Shown here one piece after another: positions 7,904-16,311 of a stretch of 64,000 bases of DNA (position 1 is the first letter of the stretch; each line of letters opens with the position of its first letter). The DNA comes from Planctomycetota bacterium (lineage in GTDB: Bacteria > Planctomycetota > UBA1135 > GCA-002748355). The stretch lies in the NCBI GenBank assembly GCA_027021385.1, contig JALUUL010000015.1, positions 112,986 through 176,985 of the forward strand, in the 5' to 3' direction. The position numbers and the translations under genes are program-made. The notes beneath the pieces are model-generated. The model was not told the DNA's origin. It ran no database searches and saw nothing but the letters and a program-made list of their open reading frames with translations.

Positions 7904-9628
7904 ATGCGACGTATAAAACTCTTTCTCCTCCTCGCGACCGCCTTCTGCCCGGGCGCGTTGCGCGCCGGCACGATCACCGGCAAGGTCATCGGCCCCCTCG
8001 GGGCGCCGGTGGCCGGAGCCGAGATCCGAATCAAGGGGCTCAACTTTCCGATTCCCCCGAAGACGAGCCTGCTCGGGACCTTTTCGGTGACCGTCCCTCC
8101 CGGGACCTACGACGTCGGCATCATTCCCAGCCAGTCAACCCTCCTCGTCCCGACGTTGATCAAGGGAGTGAAGGTCCTCTTGACGGCCAGCGTCGGGACC
8201 GTCCGGGTCGGCAAGGGTTTCAAGCTGACCGGCAAGGTCGTGACCTCGCCGTCCAACCTGCCCCTCTTCAACGCGGACTTGAACGTCTACGACCAGAAGA
8301 CGCGGGTCAAGCTCTACACGCCGGACGACAACACCGACGCCTTCGGGGTCTTCAGCATCATCGTTCCCGGCGGCACCTACCGGGTCCGGGTGACCCCTCC
8401 CGTCGGCCGGCTCCTCGTCGCCCAGGAGGCGCGGAACGTCCTCGTCAACAAGTTGACCGTTCTGAACACCTTCGTCATCAAGCCCGGGGTGCTCGTGACC
8501 GGAACCGTCGTCGACAGCCTGACGAAGCTCCCCCTCTCCGGCGTCGATCTCGACGCCGACGACGCGATCACCGGAACGCGGATCGTCACCCCCCTCGACA
8601 ACACGAACAGCCTGGGCGTGTTCAAGCTGATCCTCCCCCCCGGCCTCTACCACCTCAATTTCGATCCCCCGCGCGGCCGGAACCACGTCGGCAAGAGGAT
8701 CTACAACGTCCGGATCACCGCGGCCGCGAACCTCGGCGTTACCGCCCTGGACCGCGGCTTCCTGCTGACGGGGACCGTCCTGGGGCCGGGGGCGACGCCC
8801 GTCGCCGGGGCCAACCTGGACCTCCTGACATCCCCCGGGGATACGTCCCTCTATCTCAGCAATGACTCGACGGACGCCTCCGGTAAGTTCGTGGTCGCCG
8901 TGGCCGCCGGGACCTACCGGCTCTCCGTCGAACCCCCGACAGGATCCACGCTCGCGGGGGCCGTCTCCGCCTCCTTCAAGGTCGCGGCGAATACCGCCGT
9001 CCCGACCTTCAACCTCGTGAAGGGGGTTCCGATCACCGGAACCCTGACCGGCTGGAACGGCGCCCCCGAGGTCGGGGCCAACCTCGACCTCGTCGATCCG
9101 GTGACCGGGACCGTGATCCCGACCGCGGGGGATCTGACGGACACGCTCGGGAAGTTCACGATCCAGGCGCCTCCCGGGACCTGGAACCTGGAGATCCATA
9201 CGAAGAAGCTCAGCTTCTCGAGGTCGACGACGATCAAGGGGCTCGTCATGAACGGGCCCAAGACGATCGTCAAGAAACTGAGTCTCGTTCCCGTGGGCGT
9301 CTATTTCGACAGCGTCGGCATCCCGACCGCGACCCGCGGGGGGTCCGTCACCGCGTCCCTGGTCTTCGTCAACATGGGCCCCACGACGGTGAACGCGAAG
9401 ATGAGTCTCGCGGTGAAGGATCCGAACGGGGTCTGGTCCTACGTCATCAAGCCCATCACCCTCCCGCTTCCGGGTTTCTACGCGGTTGCTGCGGTCAACC
9501 TCCCGTTCCCGGTCCCGCTCGTGAACACCGCGAACCTCGGGAAGGTCTTCAAGTACCAGTTCCGCGTCGAGGATCCGCTGACCGGAGCGGAGATGGACAA
9601 GGACGGTTTCCAACTCGTGATCCGCTGA
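7904..9628 (+). CDS. Secreted protein with five carboxypeptidase-regulatory/CnaB-like repeats
   Basis: This 574-residue protein starts with a signal peptide (MRRIKLFLLLATAFC...ALRA, cleavage near 21). Five repeats of about 90 residues follow. Each opens with a (I/L/V)TG(K/T) strand and an (A/S)G(A/V)(D/N/E)L-like step and closes with PPGTY or a variant: PPGTYDV, VPGGTYRV, LPPGLYHL, AAGTYRL and PPGTWNL. This is the beta-sandwich pattern of the carboxypeptidase regulatory domain. The C-terminal 120 residues (from about 450) form a different beta domain (GGSVTASLVFVNMGP). The start chosen at 7904 gives a clean signal peptide; an ORF start at 7775 would overlap the preceding gene. It lies 118 bases after the beta-helix lipoprotein and is probably co-transcribed. 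The role is unknown; structural or adhesive is plausible. Confidence 0.7.
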   Translation: MRRIKLFLLLATAFCPGALRAGTITGKVIGPLGAPVAGAEIRIKGLNFPIPPKTSLLGTFSVTVPPGTYDVGIIPSQSTLLVPTLIKGVKVLLTASVGTVRVGKGFKLTGKVVTSPSNLPLFNADLNVYDQKTRVKLYTPDDNTDAFGVFSIIVPGGTYRVRVTPPVGRLLVAQEARNVLVNKLTVLNTFVIKPGVLVTGTVVDSLTKLPLSGVDLDADDAITGTRIVTPLDNTNSLGVFKLILPPGLYHLNFDPPRGRNHVGKRIYNVRITAAANLGVTALDRGFLLTGTVLGPGATPVAGANLDLLTSPGDTSLYLSNDSTDASGKFVVAVAAGTYRLSVEPPTGSTLAGAVSASFKVAANTAVPTFNLVKGVPITGTLTGWNGAPEVGANLDLVDPVTGTVIPTAGDLTDTLGKFTIQAPPGTWNLEIHTKKLSFSRSTTIKGLVMNGPKTIVKKLSLVPVGVYFDSVGIPTATRGGSVTASLVFVNMGPTTVNAKMSLAVKDPNGVWSYVIKPITLPLPGFYAVAAVNLPFPVPLVNTANLGKVFKYQFRVEDPLTGAEMDKDGFQLVIR

Positions 9629-9652
9629 TCGGGGGCGAATCGGAGAACCCCT

Positions 9653-10915
9653 ATGAGGGAAACGAAGGACATGGCCGGAACCGAGACCCGGAAGAGGAGG
9701 ATCCTCCTCTACAGCCATGATTCCTTCGGGCTCGGGCACCTGCGCAGGTCCCTGTCGATCGCGACCGAGATCGCGGCCAGGGACCGGGATGCACAGATGC
9801 TCCTCGTAACCGGCGCGCCCTTCCCCTGCCTCTTCGACCTGCCCCCCAGGGTCGAGATCCTCAAACTCCCGAGCATCACGAAGGACGAGACCGGGGCCTA
9901 CGTGCCGCGGAGGTTCGACCTCCCGGTCCGTGAGGTCGTTGCCCAGCGGAGTGCGATCCTCGGCGGGGCCGTCCGGAGCTTCCGGCCGGACGCACTGCTC
10001 GTAGACCACACGCCCACTGGCCTGCTCGGCGAACTGCGGCCAGTACTCGAGGAGGCCCGGACCCGGAATCCGGAGACGGTCCTCCTTCTCGGGCTCCGGG
10101 ACCTGATCGATGCTCCGGAGGAGGCCCGGCGGCAGCTCGAGAGCGACGGTTCCTTCGACCTGATGAGGAATGTCTACGACGAGATCTTCGTCTACGGGGA
10201 TCCGAGGGTCTTCGATGTCGCGCGGGCCTATGGAATGCACGGGGACCTCAACGGAAAGCTCCGCTATCTGGGTTTCGTCTGTCCCCCAGGAGTGCCGCAT
10301 GCGATCACCGATCGGCGGGCGGGGCCGATGCGCATCCTGGCCTCGGCGGGCGGGGGCGAGGACGGGTTCGGCCTGCTCTCGCAGGTCGCGCTGGCCTTGC
10401 TCGGGCCGATGCGGGACGAGCGGATCGAGGCCCTTCTCGTCACAGGGCCCTTGATGGATCCGGCCGAGGTCACCGCGCTCCGGCGTCTGGTGGCGGAGGA
10501 TCCGAGGATCACGGTCCAGGAGAGAGTGCGCAGCCTGATTCCCGCCATCCGGGAGGCCGACCTCGTCGTCAGCATGGGGGGCTACAACTCCGTCTATGAA
10601 ACCCTGCGCTACGGACGGAGGGTCCTCGTCTTCCCCCGCGTGCATCCTAGGCGCGAGCAGTGGGAGCGGGGGAAGCGCCTCGCGGAGATGGGGCTCGTCC
10701 GGGTGTTGTCCCCGACCGCGGATCAGACCGGACGACGGATGGGCGAGGCGATCCGCGAGGCCCTTTCGGGTCCCGAGGTCCACGGAAAGCTGCACCTTCC
10801 CTTCGATGGTGCGGCCCTGGCCGCGGACCGTATCCTTTCCCGCCTCGCCGGGGAGCCGGAAACCTGCCCCGGAGAACATGCAGGCCGCAGGGTGCGCAGG
10901 GCCCCCGGCCTTTGA
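9653..10915 (+). CDS. GT28/MurG-like glycosyltransferase (COG4671-type)
   Basis: This 420-residue cytoplasmic protein has the two-domain GT-B pattern. The N-terminal loop LLYSHDSFGLGHLRRS (about 17-32) is typical of the predicted glycosyltransferase group COG4671. The C-terminal nucleotide-sugar site shows VSMGGYNSVYETLRYGRRVLVFPR, written in parts, followed by a REQWERGKRLAEMGL helix, as in MurG and its relatives. It opens the polysaccharide gene block; the next glycosyltransferase starts 17 bases after its stop. Donor and acceptor sugars cannot be read from the sequence. A second ATG six codons in is an alternative start. Confidence 0.8.
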   Translation: MRETKDMAGTETRKRRILLYSHDSFGLGHLRRSLSIATEIAARDRDAQMLLVTGAPFPCLFDLPPRVEILKLPSITKDETGAYVPRRFDLPVREVVAQRSAILGGAVRSFRPDALLVDHTPTGLLGELRPVLEEARTRNPETVLLLGLRDLIDAPEEARRQLESDGSFDLMRNVYDEIFVYGDPRVFDVARAYGMHGDLNGKLRYLGFVCPPGVPHAITDRRAGPMRILASAGGGEDGFGLLSQVALALLGPMRDERIEALLVTGPLMDPAEVTALRRLVAEDPRITVQERVRSLIPAIREADLVVSMGGYNSVYETLRYGRRVLVFPRVHPRREQWERGKRLAEMGLVRVLSPTADQTGRRMGEAIREALSGPEVHGKLHLPFDGAALAADRILSRLAGEPETCPGEHAGRRVRRAPGL

Positions 10916-10932
10916 GCCCGGAGGTCCGTTCG

Positions 10933-12171
10933 ATGCACGTCGGCTACGTCCTGAAGAAATTTCCGCGCCTGTCGGAGACCTTCATCCTGAACGAGATCCT
11001 CGAACTCGAACGCCGGGGGATGGAGGTCACGGTGCTGTCCCTGCACCGGCCGGACGACGGAATCTTCCACGCGGCCCTGTCGGAACTGAAGCGCCCGGTC
11101 CGATACTTTCCGCCGCCGAAGGGCCCGGCCTTCCTCGATCTCTGCCGGGAACGGGTCGAGGCCCTCGAGACCCGGAAGGACGAGATCCTGGGCGCGACCG
11201 CGTCCCTCCTGCGGTTCGGACGGCCGGATCTCTGGCAGATCCTCTTCTGGGGACTCCAGGTCGCGAGAGAGGCCGAGACCCTCGGCATCGACCGGCTGCA
11301 CGCCCATTTCGCGACGATCGCGACGCAGGTCTCCCGGGCGGCGCGGGCCTTCACCGGCATTCCGTTCAGCTTCACCTGCCATGCAAAGGACATCTACCGC
11401 GAGACCGTGGATCCCGTGCAGTTCCGCTATCTGGCCGAAGCCGCGGATTTCGTGGTCACGGTCTGCGACGCGAATCGGAGCCACATCCTCGAGAATCTCG
11501 CGGACGGACGCCCTCTTCGGGTCGCCCGCCTCTACAACGGCATCGATCTCCGCGGCTTCCATCCGGAAGATCGGGCGCCGGCCGACCCTCCGCTGATCCT
11601 CGGCGTTGGCCGCCTCGTCGAGAAGAAGGGATTCCTCGACCTGGTCGAGGCGGTGCTTTCCCTCCTGGACGAGGGGCGGGATTTGCGCTGCGTGATCGTC
11701 GGCGAGGGGGAGCAGCGGCCCGAGATCGAGGCGAGGATCGCGGCCGGCGGCCGCGGGAGGATCGAACTCGCCGGCATGCGGACCCAGGGCGAGGTGCGTC
11801 GCCTGATGGCGGAGGCCGCGGTCTTCGCTCTCCCCTGCGTCGTCGGGGAGGACGGGAACCGGGACGCGCTGCCGACCGTCCTGCTCGAGGCCCAGGCCGC
11901 GGGCCTGCCGGTCGTGAGCTGCCCGGTCGCCGGGGTCGCGGAGATCTGCGACGGGGGGCGGGCCGGGGTCCTCGTTCCCGAGCGCGACCCCGGGGCCCTG
12001 GCCCGGGCCCTCGGGGAGCTGCTGGACGATCCCGGCCGGAGGGAGGCCCTCGCGAGGGCGGGCCGCGCGAGGGCCGAGGCCTGTTTCGATCTGCGGAAGA
12101 ACGTCGCTGTCCTCGCGCATTGGTTCGAGCGGGGGGCCGCAGACACGGAGCCGGGGGCCGCGGCCTCGTGA
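10933..12171 (+). CDS. GT4-family glycosyltransferase
   Basis: This 412-residue protein begins HVGYVLKKFPRLSETFILNEI, written in parts, a start typical of the colanic-acid and exopolysaccharide GT4 enzymes (WcaL-like). The C-terminal Rossmann domain has VGRLVEKKGFLDLVEAV and the retaining-transferase motif EDGNRDALPTVLLEAQAAG, which contains the donor-binding E-x7-E. The start at 10933 is the first ATG after the preceding gene; the longer open frame upstream is a shadow of that gene. Its last bases overlap the start of the next glycosyltransferase (GTGA at 12168-12171). The sugar specificity is unknown. Confidence 0.87.
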   Translation: MHVGYVLKKFPRLSETFILNEILELERRGMEVTVLSLHRPDDGIFHAALSELKRPVRYFPPPKGPAFLDLCRERVEALETRKDEILGATASLLRFGRPDLWQILFWGLQVAREAETLGIDRLHAHFATIATQVSRAARAFTGIPFSFTCHAKDIYRETVDPVQFRYLAEAADFVVTVCDANRSHILENLADGRPLRVARLYNGIDLRGFHPEDRAPADPPLILGVGRLVEKKGFLDLVEAVLSLLDEGRDLRCVIVGEGEQRPEIEARIAAGGRGRIELAGMRTQGEVRRLMAEAAVFALPCVVGEDGNRDALPTVLLEAQAAGLPVVSCPVAGVAEICDGGRAGVLVPERDPGALARALGELLDDPGRREALARAGRARAEACFDLRKNVAVLAHWFERGAADTEPGAAAS

Positions 12172-13304
12172 CGAGGCTCGCCTACGTCTGCGCGGATCCG
12201 GGCATCCCCTTCGACGGGAGCAAGGGAGCCTCCGTGCACCTGCGGGCGATCACGAGCGCCCTCCGCGCGGCGGGGGCCGAACTGCGGGTCTTCGTCTCCC
12301 GGCCCTCGAAACGCGCGTTCGACAGGGTCCGTCTCATCGCCCCCCCGGATGGGGGGGACGCGATCGGCCGGGAACTCGCCCAGCTCGGAGGCGGGGCCCG
12401 GATGCTCGAGGCCCTCGAGGAGGAGGGGCCCTTCGACGCGGTTCTCGAACGCCTCGCTCTGTTTGCCGCAGGGGGAAGCGCCTACGCCGCCCGGCACGGG
12501 GTCCCGCACCTGATCGAGGTCAACGCTCCCCTCTGGGAGGAGGCCGCCCGCTATCGGAGTCTGAGGCTCCGGGAGTGCGCCCGGGCCCTCGCCCTCGAGA
12601 CCCTCGCGGGGGCGGCCCTCGTGCTCGCTGTCTCCCCGGCCCTCGCCGAGGATCTCGAGGCCGCGGGGCTCGACCCCTCGCGGATCCGGGTGCTCCCCAA
12701 CGGCGTGGACGGCGAGGCCTTCGCCCGCGCGCGGCCCCTTCCGAGGCCCGAGGGGAGCGAGGGCCGGCCTCTCCTCCTCTTCCATGGGAGCCTCAAGCCC
12801 TGGCACGGGTTGGAGTTCCTGATCGAGGCCCTGGAGTCCGCCGGCGACCCGAGGGATCCCTTCCTCTGGGTCCTCGGGGACGGTCCTCTCCGCGGCCTGG
12901 TCGAGGAGGCCGCCTCGAAGAACCCCAGAAGGATCCGGTACGGGGGCGCGGTTTTGCACGAGGACGTGCCCCGCGCGCTGCTGGCGGCCGATTTCGCCTG
13001 CATCCCTTATCCAGGGGAAGCCCCGGATTACTTCTGTCCGCTCAAGCTCGTCGAGTCCCTGGCCCTGCGACGTCCGATCCTCGCCTCGGAGAAGCGTTGC
13101 GTGACGGATTTCCTCGAGGAGGGGACACGCGCCTTCCTCTTCCGGCCCGGGGACCGCGATTCCTTCCGGGACGCCCTGTCGCGGGCGCTGGACGCCTGGG
13201 AACATGGGGAGACGCGGGCGGCGGGCGAGCCGCCCGATCCGGAACGGACCTGGGCGTCCAAGGCCGAACGCATCCTTGCGTGGGTCCGGGAGTTCCAACG
13301 ATGA
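12168..13304 (+). CDS. GT4-family glycosyltransferase, GTG start
   Basis: This 378-residue GT-B glycosyltransferase begins with the GTG at 12168, inside the stop of the preceding gene (GTGA overlap). The N-terminal domain has AYVCADPGIPFDGSKGASVHL, written in parts, the acceptor-side loop common in GT4. The donor-site elements are FHGSLKPWHGLEFLIEAL, LGDGPLRGLVEEA and PLKLVESLALRRPILAS. It ends in an ATGA overlap with the ABC exporter, so its translation is coupled on both sides. It probably adds a sugar to the same glycan as the preceding enzyme. Confidence 0.85.
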   Translation: MTRLAYVCADPGIPFDGSKGASVHLRAITSALRAAGAELRVFVSRPSKRAFDRVRLIAPPDGGDAIGRELAQLGGGARMLEALEEEGPFDAVLERLALFAAGGSAYAARHGVPHLIEVNAPLWEEAARYRSLRLRECARALALETLAGAALVLAVSPALAEDLEAAGLDPSRIRVLPNGVDGEAFARARPLPRPEGSEGRPLLLFHGSLKPWHGLEFLIEALESAGDPRDPFLWVLGDGPLRGLVEEAASKNPRRIRYGGAVLHEDVPRALLAADFACIPYPGEAPDYFCPLKLVESLALRRPILASEKRCVTDFLEEGTRAFLFRPGDRDSFRDALSRALDAWEHGETRAAGEPPDPERTWASKAERILAWVREFQR

Positions 13305-15043
13305 CTGCCGGCAAGTGGCGGATCTTCGGCAAGGTCTACGGCCGGCTCCTTCCCTACGTGCGCCCGCACCGCGCGCGTCTCGCCGTGGCGGCCGTCCTGA
13401 CCCTCGCCTACATCGGAGTCGGCCTGCTCCGTCCCTGGCCGATCAAGGTCCTGATCGACCAGGTCATCCTCGGCAAGCACTGGGGGATGCTGCCCGGCTG
13501 GTTGGATCCGGGATCCCACCCCGACCGCCTCCTCTGGGTCTCCTGCCTCGCGATCCTCGTCCTTGCCGGGCTGGCGGGATTGCTCGGGTATTTCCGCACC
13601 GTCCTCGTCGCCGTGGCCGGGCAGCGCGTCGTCGCCAAACTCAGGGAGGACCTGCACGACCGCCTCCTCCAACTCTCCCTCGCCTTCCATGGGAGACAGC
13701 GTTCGGGCGATCTCCTCGTCCGGATCGCGGGCGACACCGTCATGATGCGGCAGCTTCTCGTCGAGGGGCTCTTCGCCGTCGGGCAGGAACTCCTGATGGT
13801 CGCGGGCGTGCTCGCCGTCATGACCGTGCTCGAACCCCTGCTCGCCCTGCTGGCGGCGCTGGTCGTGCCCTTGATCGTCGGGCTGATGTACGTCTACGGC
13901 CGTCGCCTCCGCGCGACCGCCCGCAGGCAACGGAAGAAGGAAGGGCAGATCGGAGCGGCGATCAACGAATCCCTCTCGGCGATCCCGGTCATCCAGGCCT
14001 ATTCCCTCGAGGAGCAGGCGGCCAAGCGCTTCGCGAGCCGCAACCGGAAGAGCCTGAAGGCCGGCGTCGCCGGCGCGAGACTCGAGGCCAAGCTCAGCGG
14101 CTGGACCGAGGTCGCGATCGCGACGGGGGTCACCTTGACCCTCCTCGTCGGTGTCGGGAAGGTCCGAGCCGGAGCCCTCAGCCCCGGCGAGCTGCTCGTC
14201 GTCCTCAGTTACGTCCGCGCGCTCTACAAGCCTCTGCGCAAGGCGGTGACCCGCAGCTCGCGGCTCTTCAAGTCCGCGGCCTGCGGAGAGCGGGTTCTCA
14301 AGGTCCTCGACACCCGTCCGGATCTCGAACTCCCCGAGGAACCCGTTCCCCTCGGGATCCTCGAAGGAGAACTCCGTTTCGAGAACTTGAGCTTTTCCTA
14401 TCCCGGTAAGGGGAGGGTGCTCGAAGGGCTCGATCTCAGGATCCGTCCGGGGGAAACGGTCGGGCTCTACGGCCCGAACGGTTCGGGGAAGAGCACGCTC
14501 GCGAGCTTCGTGCCGCGCCTGCGGGATCCGGAACTGGGCCGCGTGCTCCTCGACGGCAAGGACCTTCGCGCCCTCGACCTGGCCGAACTCCGGAGGGCCG
14601 TCGCGGTCGTGTTCCAGGACACGCTCCTCTTCGACGGGAGCCTGCGCGAGAACCTGCGGATGGGCCGGCCCGAGGCGAGCGACGAGGAGATCGAGCGCGC
14701 GGCCGAGGAGGCCGGGGTCACGGAGTTCGCGGCGCGCTTTCCCGACGGGCTCGAGACCGAGGTGGGCGAACGGGGAGTCGCCCTTTCGGGGGGGCAGCGC
14801 CAGCGGATCGCGCTCGCTCGCGCCCTCCTTCGGGACGCGAAGGTCGTCATCCTCGACGAGCCGACCGCGGGACTCGACGCGAAGAGCGAGGCGAACTTCG
14901 CCGAACGCTTGCTGAGGAAGCTGCGCGGGCGCACGGTCCTCCTGATCACGCACGACAAGAAGCTCGCAGGACGACTCGATCGGGTCCTTCGGCTCGAGAA
15001 CGGCCGTGCGGTCGAACTCCGTCCCGACGAGGCCCCGGCATGA
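13301..15043 (+). CDS. ABC exporter, fused membrane and ATPase domains (MsbA/NdvA type)
   Basis: This 580-residue half-transporter works as a homodimer. Six membrane helices occupy about 15-310. The ATPase domain follows, with Walker A GPNGSGKST, a Q loop in AVVFQDTLLF, signature LSGGQRQRIALARALL, Walker B VVILDEPTAGLDA and the switch His in LITHDKK. Exporters of this type move lipid-linked sugars (MsbA, PglK) or glucans (NdvA). The gene overlaps a glycosyltransferase upstream and a kinase downstream by four bases each (ATGA), which points to export of the glycan made by the neighbours. A peptide or drug substrate is less likely from context. Confidence 0.9.
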   Translation: MTAGKWRIFGKVYGRLLPYVRPHRARLAVAAVLTLAYIGVGLLRPWPIKVLIDQVILGKHWGMLPGWLDPGSHPDRLLWVSCLAILVLAGLAGLLGYFRTVLVAVAGQRVVAKLREDLHDRLLQLSLAFHGRQRSGDLLVRIAGDTVMMRQLLVEGLFAVGQELLMVAGVLAVMTVLEPLLALLAALVVPLIVGLMYVYGRRLRATARRQRKKEGQIGAAINESLSAIPVIQAYSLEEQAAKRFASRNRKSLKAGVAGARLEAKLSGWTEVAIATGVTLTLLVGVGKVRAGALSPGELLVVLSYVRALYKPLRKAVTRSSRLFKSAACGERVLKVLDTRPDLELPEEPVPLGILEGELRFENLSFSYPGKGRVLEGLDLRIRPGETVGLYGPNGSGKSTLASFVPRLRDPELGRVLLDGKDLRALDLAELRRAVAVVFQDTLLFDGSLRENLRMGRPEASDEEIERAAEEAGVTEFAARFPDGLETEVGERGVALSGGQRQRIALARALLRDAKVVILDEPTAGLDAKSEANFAERLLRKLRGRTVLLITHDKKLAGRLDRVLRLENGRAVELRPDEAPA

Positions 15044-16311
15044 GTCTCGCCTGCCCCTTGCCGGCGAGGGCCGGGCCGCGCGGCTTCGAGAAGGCCCTCG
15101 ATCGGGAGGCGACCCGGGATCTGCTCGAGGCCCGCATCTGCGTCGGTGCGCGCATCCTCGACCTCGAACCCGACTACCTTCGCTTCAAGGGGGGCGACGG
15201 TGCCCTGGTCGGATGGAGGGTCGAGATCGAGAGGTCCGGCGGCGGGGCGATCGGCGGCTATGTCACATTGCGCGCCGCCGATTCCCGGAGACTCCGGGAC
15301 GAGGCCGCGAAACTCGCCTGGAAGAAAGGGGAGATCCGCGACGGCCTGCGCGCCTTCGCCCTCTGCGAGGAGGAGGGGCTCCTGGTCCTCTCCTATCCCC
15401 TCGACCGGGCGATCCCCGATCTTCGGCGGCTCTCCCGCGTCTCGCGCTTCCGGGATCTCGTGAAGGAGAACGTCCCATCGATCCTTCCCGAGGGATTCCG
15501 TATCTCGAAGCGCCGCAGCCGCTCCCTCCTCGTTCGCTACAAGCCCGAGCGCCGCGCGGTCCTCCGCTGGAGCCTCGGGCTCGTCGGACCGGCGGGGGAG
15601 GAGCGTTCCCTCGGCCTCTACCTGCGGCTGCACGCGCGCCCGGACGCCCGGACCGCCTGTCGGGTCCTCCGCGCCTGCCGGGCCGCGGCCCTCCCGGCCC
15701 CTCGACTCCTCCATGCCGAGAGGGATCGACTCGTCCTCGAGAGTGAATGCGAGGGAAGGCCCCTCGACCCCGCAGAGCCAAAGGATCTGGAGGCCGCGGC
15801 CGGAATCCTCGAACGATTCCATCGGATTCCGCCCCCTAAGGAGCTTCCTGACCGGAGCCCAGCCTCCCTGCTCGCGCAGGCCGCCTCGCTCCGCGAGGAC
15901 TACGCGGTCCTGGACCCTTCCCTCGGGGAGAGTGCGGGACGCCTGTTTGCCGTTCTCCAGGCCCGGCTTCCCGCGCAGCGTCCCCCCGTGCTCGTGCACG
16001 GGGATTTCCATTCCGGACAGGTCCTCCTGAGCGGGGGCGTGACCGCTCTCCTCGATTTCGATCGGAGCGGGCTCGGCGATCCCGAATGGGACGCCGCGGT
16101 CTTCGAGGCGCATCTCCGCGCCTCGGGGGCCGAGCATCCGGTTCCCGACCTCTGCGCCTCGCGCGACCCCGAGCGCCTCCGCTGGCATCGCGCTTTCGCG
16201 TTGCTGAGGGTCGCGATCCTCCCCTTCCGTTCTCTGTCCTCCGAGTGGCCCGCGCGCGTGCGCGCCCTGCTCGAGGAGGGTTTGCGCCTCTACGATTCCG
16301 AAGCCCGATGA
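15040..16311 (+). CDS. APH-fold kinase in the polysaccharide cluster
   Basis: This 423-residue protein carries the catalytic loop VLVHGDFHSGQVLL (about 317-330) and the metal-binding segment LLDFDRSGLGDPEWD (about 335-349) of the APH superfamily. It shares HRIPPPKELPDR and the order of motifs with the kinase at 4158-5294. The first 200 residues are extra, rich in basic residues, and could bind a membrane or an oligosaccharide. It is locked into the operon by ATGA overlaps at both ends, directly between the exporter and the outer-membrane protein. Phosphorylation of a sugar, a lipid carrier or the chain end is the likely job; that is inference. Confidence 0.78.
   Translation: MSLACPLPARAGPRGFEKALDREATRDLLEARICVGARILDLEPDYLRFKGGDGALVGWRVEIERSGGGAIGGYVTLRAADSRRLRDEAAKLAWKKGEIRDGLRAFALCEEEGLLVLSYPLDRAIPDLRRLSRVSRFRDLVKENVPSILPEGFRISKRRSRSLLVRYKPERRAVLRWSLGLVGPAGEERSLGLYLRLHARPDARTACRVLRACRAAALPAPRLLHAERDRLVLESECEGRPLDPAEPKDLEAAAGILERFHRIPPPKELPDRSPASLLAQAASLREDYAVLDPSLGESAGRLFAVLQARLPAQRPPVLVHGDFHSGQVLLSGGVTALLDFDRSGLGDPEWDAAVFEAHLRASGAEHPVPDLCASRDPERLRWHRAFALLRVAILPFRSLSSEWPARVRALLEEGLRLYDSEAR

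Noticed and set aside
8135..10879. A 914-residue open frame on the minus strand
   Set aside because: It is antisense to the CnaB-like protein and the GT28-like glycosyltransferase and has only Gly/Arg/Glu-rich composition without any domain.
13028..14953. A 641-residue open frame on the minus strand
   Set aside because: It lies antisense to the ABC exporter, which has every expected ATPase motif.
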